From contig JBBSGB010000006.1 in NCBI GenBank assembly GCA_038254545.1, forward strand, positions 1 to 64,000: a stretch of 64,000 nucleotides of DNA, given 5' to 3'. Origin of the DNA: CAHJXF01 sp038254545 (GTDB lineage: Bacteria; Pseudomonadota; Gammaproteobacteria; Burkholderiales; Burkholderiaceae_D). Every line of letters begins with the position of its first letter. Position 1 is the stretch's first letter. The notes under the pieces were generated by a model. The model was not told the DNA's origin, did not search any database, and saw nothing but the letters and a program-made list of their open reading frames with translations. A program made the translations under genes and the position numbers. Below, piece after piece: positions 55,173 to 63,284 of this stretch.

Positions 55173-57068
55173 CTATGCGAGCTCGTCGAGACGCTTGCCC
55201 TTGAGCGCGCGCCTGACGCCGACGTCCATGCGCATCGCGGCGAAATCTTGGGTGCCGCGCGCGAGCGCGTCGATCGCGTCCTTGATCGCGACGTGATCGT
55301 CGCCCGTGCCGACCTTGCGCACGGCGTCGATCAGGCAGCGGATGCGCGCGATGTCCGGCGCGTCGAGCAGCGATGCATCGGCCGCGAGCGCGGACTCGGT
55401 GGCATCGACGATGCGTTGCCCTTCGACCTGCTGCTCGCGCAATGCGCGCGCGCGCATGTCGCTGTCGGCCGCGCCGAAACTGTCCTTCAACATGCGCGCG
55501 ACCTCCTCGTCGCCCAGGCCGTAGGAAGGCTTGACGACGATGTGCGCTTCGACATTCGACGTGGTCTCGCGCGCCGTCACCGACAGCAATCCGTCGGCAT
55601 CGACCTGGTAGGTGACGCGGATGCGTGCGGCGCCCGCGACCATCGGGGGGATGTCACGCAATTCGAAGCGCGCGAGCGAGCGGTTGTCGGTCACGAGCTC
55701 GCGCTCGCCCTGCACGACGTGGATCGCCATCGCGGTCTGGCCGTCCTTGAAGGTCGTGAACTCCTGCGCGCGCGCGACCGGGATCGTCGAATTGCGCGCG
55801 ACGATCTTCTCGACCAGGCCGCCCATCGTTTCTACGCCGAGCGACAGCGGAATCACGTCGAGCAACAGCCACTCGTCGCCGCCCGTTGCGCGATTGCCCG
55901 CGAGCGCATTGGCCTGGATCGCGGCACCCAATGCCACGACTCGGTCAGGATCGAGGTCGATCAGCGGCGGCTTCTTGAAGTAGGCCTCGACCGCGGCACG
56001 AACCTGCGGCATGCGCGTCGCGCCGCCGACCATCACGATGCCGCGTACTTCATCGACCTTGAGCCGCGCATCGCGCAAGGTACGGGTCGCGGACGCGAGC
56101 GTGCGATCGACAAGCTCCCGGGTCGCGGCAGCGAATGCGTCGCGCGAGATCGCCGCGTGGCGATGAACGCCGTCGGCCTCGAAGGCGAGATCGACGATCA
56201 GCGCGTCGCTCAACTGTTCCTTCGCAGCGCGCGCGTGCGCTGCGAGGCGGGCATGCTCGGCATCGGACAACTGTGCGGCAGTCACACCGGCGGCCTTGAG
56301 CGCGAGTTGTGCGAGTCGCTCGTCGAAGTCGTCGCCGCCGAGCGCGGTATCTCCGCCGGTGGCGAGCACTTCGAAGACGCCTTGCGTTAGCTTGAGGATG
56401 GACAGGTCGAAGGTCCCGCCGCCGAGGTCGTAGACCGCATAGACTCCTTCGATGCCGTTGTCGAGCCCGTACGCAACCGCCGCTGCGGTGGGCTCGTTCA
56501 ACAGGCGCAGGACGTTGATACCCGCGAGTTGCGCGGCATCCTTGGTGGCCTGGCGTTGCGAGTCGTCGAAGTAGGCCGGCACCGTGACGACGGCGCCGAC
56601 GAGGTCGTCGCCGAGCGTGTCTTCGGCGCGTTGTCGCAAGGTCGCGAGAATTTCGGCCGAGACCTCGACCGGCGTCTTGACGCCGGCGGCTGTCGAGAGT
56701 CGTACGAGATTGCCGCTGCCTTCATGCGCCGATGCATCGACCAGGTCGTAGCGCATCTCCTGCTCGGCCGCGACGTCGATCTGGTCGCGTCCGCGCCCCA
56801 TCAGGCGCTTGACCGACACGATGGTATTGCGCGGGTCGGCGGCACGATCGGCGAGTGCCTCGTGACCGATGCGCGCCGTTCCGTCCTTGCGGTAGTGCAC
56901 TGCCGACGGCAGCAGCATGCGGCCCTCTTGGTCGGGCAGCACTTCGGCGACGCCATTTCGAACCGCGGCGACGAGCGAGTTGGTGGTGCCCAGGTCGATG
57001 CCCACCGCGAGGCGCCGCTGATGCGGGGCTGGCGCCATGCCCGGCTCGGAGATCTGCAGGAGCGCCAT
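55173..57068 (-). CDS. hscA: Hsp70-type Fe-S chaperone HscA
   Basis: A 631-residue Hsp70 paralogue that releases clusters from IscU. The ATPase domain has VGIDLGTTNSLVAAVR, VYDLGGGTFDLSIL and MVGGATRMPQVR; the substrate domain starts near residue 400 (LLLDVIPLSLGVETMGG). It is slightly longer than the enterobacterial protein at its N-terminus. ATG 57068 overlaps the hscB stop codon by one base, so the two are coupled. Confidence 0.96.
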   Translation of the reverse strand: MALLQISEPGMAPAPHQRRLAVGIDLGTTNSLVAAVRNGVAEVLPDQEGRMLLPSAVHYRKDGTARIGHEALADRAADPRNTIVSVKRLMGRGRDQIDVAAEQEMRYDLVDASAHEGSGNLVRLSTAAGVKTPVEVSAEILATLRQRAEDTLGDDLVGAVVTVPAYFDDSQRQATKDAAQLAGINVLRLLNEPTAAAVAYGLDNGIEGVYAVYDLGGGTFDLSILKLTQGVFEVLATGGDTALGGDDFDERLAQLALKAAGVTAAQLSDAEHARLAAHARAAKEQLSDALIVDLAFEADGVHRHAAISRDAFAAATRELVDRTLASATRTLRDARLKVDEVRGIVMVGGATRMPQVRAAVEAYFKKPPLIDLDPDRVVALGAAIQANALAGNRATGGDEWLLLDVIPLSLGVETMGGLVEKIVARNSTIPVARAQEFTTFKDGQTAMAIHVVQGERELVTDNRSLARFELRDIPPMVAGAARIRVTYQVDADGLLSVTARETTSNVEAHIVVKPSYGLGDEEVARMLKDSFGAADSDMRARALREQQVEGQRIVDATESALAADASLLDAPDIARIRCLIDAVRKVGTGDDHVAIKDAIDALARGTQDFAAMRMDVGVRRALKGKRLDELA

Positions 57069-57628
57069 CAGTTCACCGTGGAGCGGAGACGATCGCTGGC
57101 CGTGGCGACGTCTTCTCCGAAACGTTCGACGAACATCCACTGACGAACGAGTTCGGATGCGTGCGCCGCGGCGGCATCGGCATCACCGTCCGCATCATCG
57201 CTGCGATCGAGCGCGACCTCGATTTCGGCCGACAACCGCTCGCGTGTCGATGCGAGTTCGCGATCGAGCGCAGCGAGCGCGTCGCGGTCATCGCTCGCTC
57301 GCGCATCGTCGAGCGACTCACGCCATTCGAGCTGCTCGACCAGAAACTCTTGCGGCATGTTCGTGTTGTTCTCGCGCGCTGGATCGTGGCCCTTCAGGTC
57401 GCACAGATAGATCGCACGATTCAAGGGATCGCGAAGCACGCGATAAGCCTCGTTGGCCTGCGTCGCCCATTGCAGCGCGACGCGCTGCTCGGCCGCGCCC
57501 GACGCGGCGAAGCGATCCGGATGAACGCGGCTCTGCAATTCGCGATAGGCGCGATCGAGCGCCGCGCTGTCGAGCGCGTAGCGTTCGGGCAATCCGAACA
57601 ACGCGAAGTGATTGGCCTGGATGTCCAT
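57068..57628 (-). CDS. hscB: J-domain co-chaperone HscB
   Basis: A 186-residue co-chaperone. The N-terminal J domain has HFALFGLPERYALDSAALDR and the HPDRF motif; the C-terminal three-helix domain binds IscU. ATG 57628 follows directly on seven T residues of a terminator and has no Shine-Dalgarno sequence. The next ATG would remove the J domain, so the start is right but is expected to be weakly translated or to depend on structure. Confidence 0.93.
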   Translation of the reverse strand: MDIQANHFALFGLPERYALDSAALDRAYRELQSRVHPDRFAASGAAEQRVALQWATQANEAYRVLRDPLNRAIYLCDLKGHDPARENNTNMPQEFLVEQLEWRESLDDARASDDRDALAALDRELASTRERLSAEIEVALDRSDDADGDADAAAAHASELVRQWMFVERFGEDVATASDRLRSTVN

Positions 57629-57655
57629 AAAAAAACAAGGCGGCCGGGCCGCCTT
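57629..57655 (-). terminator. Intrinsic terminator between iscA and hscB
   Basis: On the minus strand, AAGGCGGC pairs with GCCGCCTT around CCG and is followed by GTTTTTTT. The T-tract touches the hscB ATG. It would let only a share of transcripts enter hscB-hscA-fdx-iscX. Confidence 0.85.
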
Positions 57656-57684
57656 GGTTCATCGCGCGCAGCGTGGCGCGGTTG

Positions 57685-58035
57685 TCAAATGCGGAAGCTC
57701 TCTCCGCAACCGCACTCGTCCTTGACGTTGGGATTCTTGAACTTGAAGCCTTCGTTCAATCCCTCGCGGGCGAAGTCGAGTTCGGTGCCATCGATGTAGG
57801 GCAGGCTCTTGGGATCGACATAGACCTTCACGCCGTGGCTCTCGAACACGCGATCTTCCGACACCGGTTCGTCGACGTATTCGAGCTTGTACGCGAGGCC
57901 CGAGCAGCCGGTGGTGCGCACGCCCACGCGCAGGCCTTCGCCCTTGCCGCGCCGCTCGATGTAGCGCGCCACGTGCCGCGCCGCCTTCTCGGTCAGCGTA
58001 ATGCCTGCCAGATCGGTAATCGCGTCCATGCTCAT
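57685..58035 (-). CDS. iscA: A-type Fe-S carrier IscA
   Basis: A 116-residue A-type carrier with the three conserved cysteines: one in TTGCSGLAYKLEYV and two in the C-terminal ECGCGESF. It receives or delivers iron or clusters. The start overlaps the iscU stop (ATGA); ATG 58029 is an alternative. The terminator lies 30 bases downstream. Confidence 0.95.
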   Translation of the reverse strand: MSMDAITDLAGITLTEKAARHVARYIERRGKGEGLRVGVRTTGCSGLAYKLEYVDEPVSEDRVFESHGVKVYVDPKSLPYIDGTELDFAREGLNEGFKFKNPNVKDECGCGESFRI

Positions 58036-58448
58036 GCCGCCTGCGTTTCCGTAACTTCAGCCGCGACCTCTGTGTGCTTGGTGCGATAGTCCTGCACCGC
58101 CGCCTTGATCGCGTCTTCGGCGAGGATCGAGCAGTGGATCTTCACCGGCGGCAATGCCAGCTCTTCGGCGATGTGCGTGTTGCGGATGCTCATCGCCTCG
58201 TCGAGCGTCTTGCCCTTGACCCACTCGGTCACGAGCGACGACGACGCGATCGCCGAGCCGCAACCATAGGTCTTGAACTTTGCGTCCGCAATGCGACCAT
58301 CCTCACCGACGCGGATCTGCAGCTTCATCACATCGCCGCAGGCTGGCGCGCCCACCATGCCGGTGCCGACTGCCTCATCGCCCTTTTCGAACGAGCCGAC
58401 GTTGCGCGGATTTTAGTAGTGATCGAGAACCTTGTTGCTGTAAGCCAT
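58032..58448 (-). pseudogene. iscU: IscU scaffold gene with an in-frame stop at codon 12
   Basis: The scaffold for Fe-S assembly. A good ribosome site (GGAG) precedes ATG 58448 and the sequence reads MAYSNKVLDHY, then TAA (plus-strand 58413-58415), then NPRNVGSFEKGDEAVGTG without further interruption to 58032. The family has Glu at this spot (DHYENPRNVGSF), so a single G to T change (GAA to TAA) explains it. The three cluster cysteines are present in APACGDVM, TYGCGSAIASSS and KIHCSILAED. A restart at the ATG of MVGAPACGD (58358) would lose about 30 residues. Because IscU is normally essential or nearly so, sequencing error is the simplest reading. Confidence 0.85.
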
Positions 58449-58471
58449 GACAATCTCCGGTTACTTCTTGT

Positions 58472-59686
58472 TCAGTGCGCTGCCCAGGTGATCGATTCCA
58501 TATCGACCCCGTCCTTGAACATTTCCCACAACGGCGACAGATCGCGCAGCTTTGCAATACGCGACTTGAGCAACCCGATCGCGTAGTCGACATCGTCTTC
58601 GGTCGTGAACCTTCCGATCGTGAAACGGATCGATGAATGTGCGAGCTCGTCGCTGCGTCCCAGCGCCCGCAACACATAGCTGGGCTCGAGACTCGCCGAC
58701 GTACACGCCGAACCCGACGACACCGCGAGCTCCTTGATGCCCATGATCAGCGACTCGCCTTCGACGAAGTTGAAGCTGACGTTGAGGTTGTGCGGCACGC
58801 GATGCTCTTCATCGCCGTTCAGATAGACCTCTTCGATATCGCGAAGGCCGTGCCACAAACGATCGTGCAGCATGCGCACGCGTTCGTTCTCGGTATTCAT
58901 TTCGAGGCGCGCGAGACGATAGGCCTCGCCCATTCCGACGATCTGGTGGGTAGCCAGCGTGCCCGAACGCAGGCCGCGCTCGTGACCGCCGCCGTGCATC
59001 TGCGCTTCAAGGCGCACGCGCGGCTTGCGGCGAACATAGAGCGCGCCGATGCCCTTAGGTCCGTAGGTCTTGTGCGCGGTGAAGGTCATCAGGTCGACAT
59101 TCCACGACGACAGGTCGATGGCGACCTTGCCGGTCGCCTGCGCGGCATCGCTATGAAAGAGGATGCGGCGTTCCTTGCAGAGCGCTCCGATCGCGGGGAT
59201 GTCCTGGACGACGCCGATCTCGTTGTTGACCAGCATCACCGATACCAGCACGGTGTCGTCGCGCATCGCTTCACGCAGTTGATCGAGCGTGATCAGGCCG
59301 TTGGGCTGCGGCTGCAGATACGTCACCTCGAAGCCTTCGCGTTCGAGCTCGCGGCAGGTGTCGAGCACGGCCTTGTGCTCGGTCTTGACCGTGATGATGT
59401 GCTTGCCCTTCTCCTTGTAGAAGTGGGCGGCACCCTTGATCGCGAGGTTGTCGCCCTCGGTCGCGCCCGAAGTCCAGATGATTTCGCGCGGGTCGCAGTT
59501 GACCAGCTTCGCCACTTCCGCACGCGCATTCTCGACGGCCTGCTCCGCGTCCCAGCCGAACGGATGGCTGCGCGATGCGGGGTTGCCGAATTGCGTCGTG
59601 AGGTACGGGATCATCTTCTCGGCAACGCGCGGATCGACCGGCGTCGTTGCCGAATAATCCATGTAGATCGGAAGACGTGACTGCAT
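58472..59686 (-). CDS. iscS: Cysteine desulfurase IscS
   Basis: A 404-residue PLP enzyme that delivers sulfur from cysteine. Marks are PIYMDYSATTPVDPRVAEKM, the PLP Lys in TFTAHKTYGPKGIGALY, and the persulfide Cys in SSGSACTSASLEPSYVLRAL. ATG 59686 (MQSRLPIYMDYS) has GGAA at good distance and gives the E. coli length; ATG 59698 adds four residues. It lies between iscR and iscU on the minus strand. Confidence 0.97.
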   Translation of the reverse strand: MQSRLPIYMDYSATTPVDPRVAEKMIPYLTTQFGNPASRSHPFGWDAEQAVENARAEVAKLVNCDPREIIWTSGATEGDNLAIKGAAHFYKEKGKHIITVKTEHKAVLDTCRELEREGFEVTYLQPQPNGLITLDQLREAMRDDTVLVSVMLVNNEIGVVQDIPAIGALCKERRILFHSDAAQATGKVAIDLSSWNVDLMTFTAHKTYGPKGIGALYVRRKPRVRLEAQMHGGGHERGLRSGTLATHQIVGMGEAYRLARLEMNTENERVRMLHDRLWHGLRDIEEVYLNGDEEHRVPHNLNVSFNFVEGESLIMGIKELAVSSGSACTSASLEPSYVLRALGRSDELAHSSIRFTIGRFTTEDDVDYAIGLLKSRIAKLRDLSPLWEMFKDGVDMESITWAAH

Positions 59687-59718
59687 GATGGTTTCCATTG
59701 ATTCGCGTGAGCTGACTG

Positions 59719-60213
59719 CTAACTGAGGCGCGCGTCCGGGCACTCGCCCGCGCTGCGACGATCGCGCAAGACATGCACCTGCGGGGAACTCTCACAACGA
59801 TGCAGGCGCGTTCTTTGTTCGGTGATCAGATCATCCAGCGACACGCTGTCGAGGTATTCGACCATGCGCGTGTTGAGGTTCGCCCACAGGTCGTGCGTCA
59901 GGCAACGGCGATCGTCAAGGCAGTTTTCTTTGCCCTTGCATTGCGTCGCGTCCAGCGGTTCATCGACGGCGTGAATGATGTCGGCCACCGTGATGTCCAT
60001 CGCCGCTCGGCCAAGAGTGTAGCCGCCGCCTGGACCGCGCACGCTTTCGACCAGCGCGTTGCGACGCAGCTTGCCGAACAATTGTTCGAGGTAGGACAGC
60101 GAAATGCTCTGACGGCCGCTGATGCCCGCAAGCGCGACCGGACCGGCGTGTTCGCGCAACGCGAGGTCGATCATCGCGGTCACGGCAAAACGTCCTTTGG
60201 TGGTCAGTCGCAT
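59719..60213 (-). CDS. iscR: Fe-S-dependent repressor IscR
   Basis: A 164-residue Rrf2-family regulator. The winged helix starts MRLTTKGRFAVTAMIDLAL and contains SLSYLEQLFGKLRRNALV and GPGGGYTLGR. The [2Fe-2S] cysteines are in TQCKGKENCLDDRRCLTH with the Cys-x5-Cys-x5-Cys spacing. It represses the operon when loaded with a cluster; a matching site sits in its own promoter. Confidence 0.96.
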   Translation of the reverse strand: MRLTTKGRFAVTAMIDLALREHAGPVALAGISGRQSISLSYLEQLFGKLRRNALVESVRGPGGGYTLGRAAMDITVADIIHAVDEPLDATQCKGKENCLDDRRCLTHDLWANLNTRMVEYLDSVSLDDLITEQRTRLHRCESSPQVHVLRDRRSAGECPDARLS

Positions 60214-60262
60214 GAAATTGGCTCCGGGAAAGCCCGCTTGCAGGGGCTATTCGAGAACGCCA

Positions 60263-60291
60263 AGGATACTATTCCCGACCAATTTAGTCAA
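60263..60291 (-). promoter_or_regulatory. Sigma-70 promoter of the isc operon
   Basis: On the minus strand, -35 TTGACT (60286-60291), 17 bases, then -10 TATCCT (60263-60268). The ATG of iscR is about 50 bases downstream. Confidence 0.8.
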
Positions 60292-60295
60292 CTAT
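60271..60295 (-). promoter_or_regulatory. Type 1 IscR-binding site
   Basis: On the minus strand the 25-base site begins ATAGTTGACTAAATTGG and ends TCGGGAAT, close to the known type 1 consensus (ATA-S-YY-GACT...AGTC-RR-S-TAT). It covers the -35 box, so IscR binding should block RNA polymerase. Confidence 0.75.
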
Positions 60296-60320
60296 TCGGA
60301 CTGCCCGTGCCCGAACTTGC

Positions 60321-60339
60321 GGCCGGCAACTTACCGGCC
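60321..60339 (-). terminator. Hairpin after the phosphatase gene (possible terminator)
   Basis: GGCCGG pairs with CCGGCC around a 7-base loop, 12 bases after the phosphatase stop on the minus strand. There is no T-tract, so termination is uncertain. Confidence 0.3.
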
Positions 60340-60350
60340 GGCCTGTCGAC

Positions 60351-60854
60351 CTACGCAGCGGCCTTCTGCGCCATGCGGCGGCGCACGAAATCGACCAGGT
60401 TGATGCACGCGTCCTCGACGTAATCGAGAACCACCTCGAACCCGTCGGCCCCGCCGTAGTACGGATCCGGAACGACCGCGGACTCGTGTTCGGTCGCGAA
60501 GCTCATCAGCAACTTGATCTTGTGATGGAACTGGCGCGGCGCGATCTGCTGAAGCAGCGCGTGGTTGTCCCAGTCCATCGCGAGGATCAGGTCGTAATGG
60601 ACGAAGTCTTCCTTCGTCACTTGGCGCGCGACCAGGTTGGACATCTCGTAGCCGCGCTTCTTGGCGGCGCGCGAGGCCCGCGCATCGGGCGCTTCGCCTG
60701 CGTGAAAACCATGCGTGCCGGCCGAATCGACCTTGACGTGCTTCTCGAGCCCGGCCTCGCGCACCTTCTCGCGAAACACGGCTTCGGCCGTGGGCGAACG
60801 ACAGATGTTGCCCATGCAGACGATCAGAATCTTGAATGCCTCGTACTTCAACAT
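60351..60854 (-). CDS. Low-molecular-weight protein tyrosine phosphatase
   Basis: A 167-residue phosphatase. The active-site loop is VCMGNICRSP, with the nucleophile Cys and the Arg of Cys-x5-Arg, and the general acid Asp lies in VPDPYYGGADGF. It starts at ATG 60854, 112 bases after the uvrB stop codon, and lies upstream of iscR as in related genomes. The target proteins are unknown. Confidence 0.93.
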   Translation of the reverse strand: MLKYEAFKILIVCMGNICRSPTAEAVFREKVREAGLEKHVKVDSAGTHGFHAGEAPDARASRAAKKRGYEMSNLVARQVTKEDFVHYDLILAMDWDNHALLQQIAPRQFHHKIKLLMSFATEHESAVVPDPYYGGADGFEVVLDYVEDACINLVDFVRRRMAQKAAA

Positions 60855-60966
60855 ATTCGCTCACCCTATCCAGTGCAATTCGACACTCGTCGAGATGGTT
60901 CGCAGCAGCGTCGCTATCAACACGATGCGTCCGCTGGACCGATTTTCAACCGCCGCATGATGCCTC

Positions 60967-63066
60967 TCATGCAGCCCTGTCTCCGCTTCCGAGCAGCAAC
61001 ACGTTGTCCGTGCCCGACGCACCGAAGACCTGCTGCTTGAGCGCCGCAAGCTGGTCTCTCGTTTGTGCTGCCTGCTCGAACTCCAGGTTGCGTGCGTGGT
61101 CCAGCATCGCCTTTTCAAGGCGCTTGATTTCACGCGCGAGATCCTTCTCTCCCATCTCGCCATACCGCGCTTTTTCCTGCGCAGCTTTCAGATCGGTGCG
61201 CGCGGTCTTCACGTCGTACACGCCGTCGATCATTTCGCGGACCTGCTTGATGACGCTGCGCGCCTCGATGCCGTGCTCGAGGTTGAACGCGGTCTGCTTG
61301 GTGCGGCGTCGATTGGTCTCGTCGATCGCCCGCCGCATCGACTCGGTGATCGAGTCGCCATAGAGGATCGCGGTTCCATTGATGTTGCGAGCCGCGCGGC
61401 CGATGGTCTGGATCAACGAACGCTCAGCACGCAGGAAGCCTTCCTTGTCGGCATCGAGGATCGCGACCAGCGACACCTCGGGAATGTCGAGACCTTCGCG
61501 CAGCAGATTGATTCCCACCAGCACGTCGAACACGCCCAGACGCAGGTCACGAATGATTTCTGCGCGCTCGACCGTCTCGATGTCCGAGTGCAGATAACGC
61601 ACCTTGACCCCGTGCTCGCCGAGATAGTCGGTGAGCTGCTCGGCCATGCGCTTGGTGAGCGTGGTGACCAGCACGCGCTCGTGCTTCGCAACGCGCAGGT
61701 TGATCTCGGACAACACGTCGTCGACCTGCGTGCTCGCGGGCCTCACTTCGAGCTGCGGATCGATCAGCCCGGTGGGCCGCACGAGCTGCTCGACCACCTG
61801 ACCGGCATGCCCCTTCTCGTAGTCGGCCGGAGTCGCCGACACGAAGATGCCCTGCCTCACCTTGCCTTCGAACTCCTCGAACTTCAGCGGCCGGTTGTCG
61901 AGCGCCGACGGCAGGCGGAAGCCATAGTCCACAAGGTTCTGCTTGCGCGCGCGATCGCCGCGGTACATGCCGTTCAACTGGCCGATCAGCGCGTGGCTCT
62001 CGTCGAAGAAGATCAGCGCGTCGTCGGGCAGATAGTCGATCAGGGTCGGCGGCGGATCGCCAGGCTTCGCACCCGAGATATGCCGCGAGTAGTTCTCTAT
62101 GCCTTTGCAGAAGCCGACCTCGGACATCATCTCCAGATCGAAGCGCGTGCGCTGCTCGAGCCGCTGCGCTTCGACCAAACGATTCTCGCGATAGAAATAT
62201 TCGAGCCGCTCGCGCAACTCCGCCTTGATGGTCTCGATCGCATTGATGACTGTGCCGCGTTGCGTGACGTAATGCGAGCCCGGATAGATCGTGAAGCGCG
62301 GGATCTTCTGTCGCACGCGGCCGGTGAGCGGATCGAAGAGCTGCATGCTCTCGACCTGGTCGTCGAACAGCTCGATGCGCACCGCGAGCTCCGCGTGTTC
62401 CGCGGGGAACACGTCGATCACGTCGCCGCGCACGCGGAACGTGCCGCGGCCGAAGTCGACCTCGTTGCGCTTGTATTGCATTTGGATCAGCCGCGCGATG
62501 ATGTCGCGCTGCCCGAGCTTGTCCTTGACGCGCAGCGTCAGGATCATCTTGTGGTACTCGTTCGGATTGCCGATACCGTAGATCGTAGAAACCGTGCCAA
62601 CGATCACCACATCGCGCCGCTCCATCAACGATTTGGTCGCGGACAGGCGCATCTGCTCGATGTGCTCGTTGATCGAGGAGTCCTTCTCGATGAAGAGGTC
62701 GCGCTGGGGAACGTAGGCCTCGGGCTGGTAGTAGTCGTAGTAGCTGACGAAGTACTCGACCGCGTTGTTCGGGAAGAACTCGCGGAACTCCGAATACAGT
62801 TGCGCGGCAAGCGTCTTGTTCGGCGCCAGCACGAGCGCGGGCCGTCCGGCACGCGCGATTACGTTGGCCATCGTGAAGGTCTTGCCCGAACCCGTAACCC
62901 CGAGCAGCGTCTGGAACGCGAGCCCGTCTTCCAGGCCTTCCATCAGCCCGGCGATCGCCTGCGGCTGATCGCCAGCCGGCGAAAACGGCTGGTAAAGCTG
63001 GAACGGGCTTCCTGGAAACGACACCAGATCGGCGTCTTCCGGCTGGGGAGCGAGGTTGGCGACCAT
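60967..63066 (-). CDS. uvrB: Excinuclease ABC subunit B
   Basis: A 699-residue DNA-repair helicase-like protein. Walker A GVTGSGKTFTMANVIAR, the beta-hairpin SYYDYYQPEAYVPQRDLF, DESHALIGQLNGMYRGD and motif VI QTIGRAARNINGTAILY are intact, and a UVR domain for UvrC binding closes the protein. I use ATG 63066 (MVANLAPQPEDAD); an earlier in-frame ATG at 63108 adds 14 residues of no resemblance. It is divergent from the aminotransferase gene. Confidence 0.97.
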   Translation of the reverse strand: MVANLAPQPEDADLVSFPGSPFQLYQPFSPAGDQPQAIAGLMEGLEDGLAFQTLLGVTGSGKTFTMANVIARAGRPALVLAPNKTLAAQLYSEFREFFPNNAVEYFVSYYDYYQPEAYVPQRDLFIEKDSSINEHIEQMRLSATKSLMERRDVVIVGTVSTIYGIGNPNEYHKMILTLRVKDKLGQRDIIARLIQMQYKRNEVDFGRGTFRVRGDVIDVFPAEHAELAVRIELFDDQVESMQLFDPLTGRVRQKIPRFTIYPGSHYVTQRGTVINAIETIKAELRERLEYFYRENRLVEAQRLEQRTRFDLEMMSEVGFCKGIENYSRHISGAKPGDPPPTLIDYLPDDALIFFDESHALIGQLNGMYRGDRARKQNLVDYGFRLPSALDNRPLKFEEFEGKVRQGIFVSATPADYEKGHAGQVVEQLVRPTGLIDPQLEVRPASTQVDDVLSEINLRVAKHERVLVTTLTKRMAEQLTDYLGEHGVKVRYLHSDIETVERAEIIRDLRLGVFDVLVGINLLREGLDIPEVSLVAILDADKEGFLRAERSLIQTIGRAARNINGTAILYGDSITESMRRAIDETNRRRTKQTAFNLEHGIEARSVIKQVREMIDGVYDVKTARTDLKAAQEKARYGEMGEKDLAREIKRLEKAMLDHARNLEFEQAAQTRDQLAALKQQVFGASGTDNVLLLGSGDRAA

Positions 63067-63284
63067 GCTAAGATTTATGCGGTTGCGGCGCGAATTGCGG
63101 CACTGCAATAAGTCCCGCGGCGGGCACCAACGAGTTGAATTGGTGCGTTGCGAGATTGGGTCGCCATTATCGCGCGGATCGGTCTTCCGAATCCAGTATT
63201 TTCTGAAACCCGCGTCGAATCAACGGATTAGGCGCTAGTCCGACACCGCCTTAGTCGTTCGTCTTAGCGCCATTTGAAGAATCC

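Noticed and set aside
58413..58415. Recoding of the iscU stop as a special amino acid
   Set aside because: The codon is TAA, which is not used for selenocysteine or pyrrolysine, and no recoding element is visible.
63067..63284. Small gene between uvrB and the aminotransferase gene
   Set aside because: A short open frame exists but lacks a ribosome site and protein-like composition; the gap is better read as a divergent promoter region.
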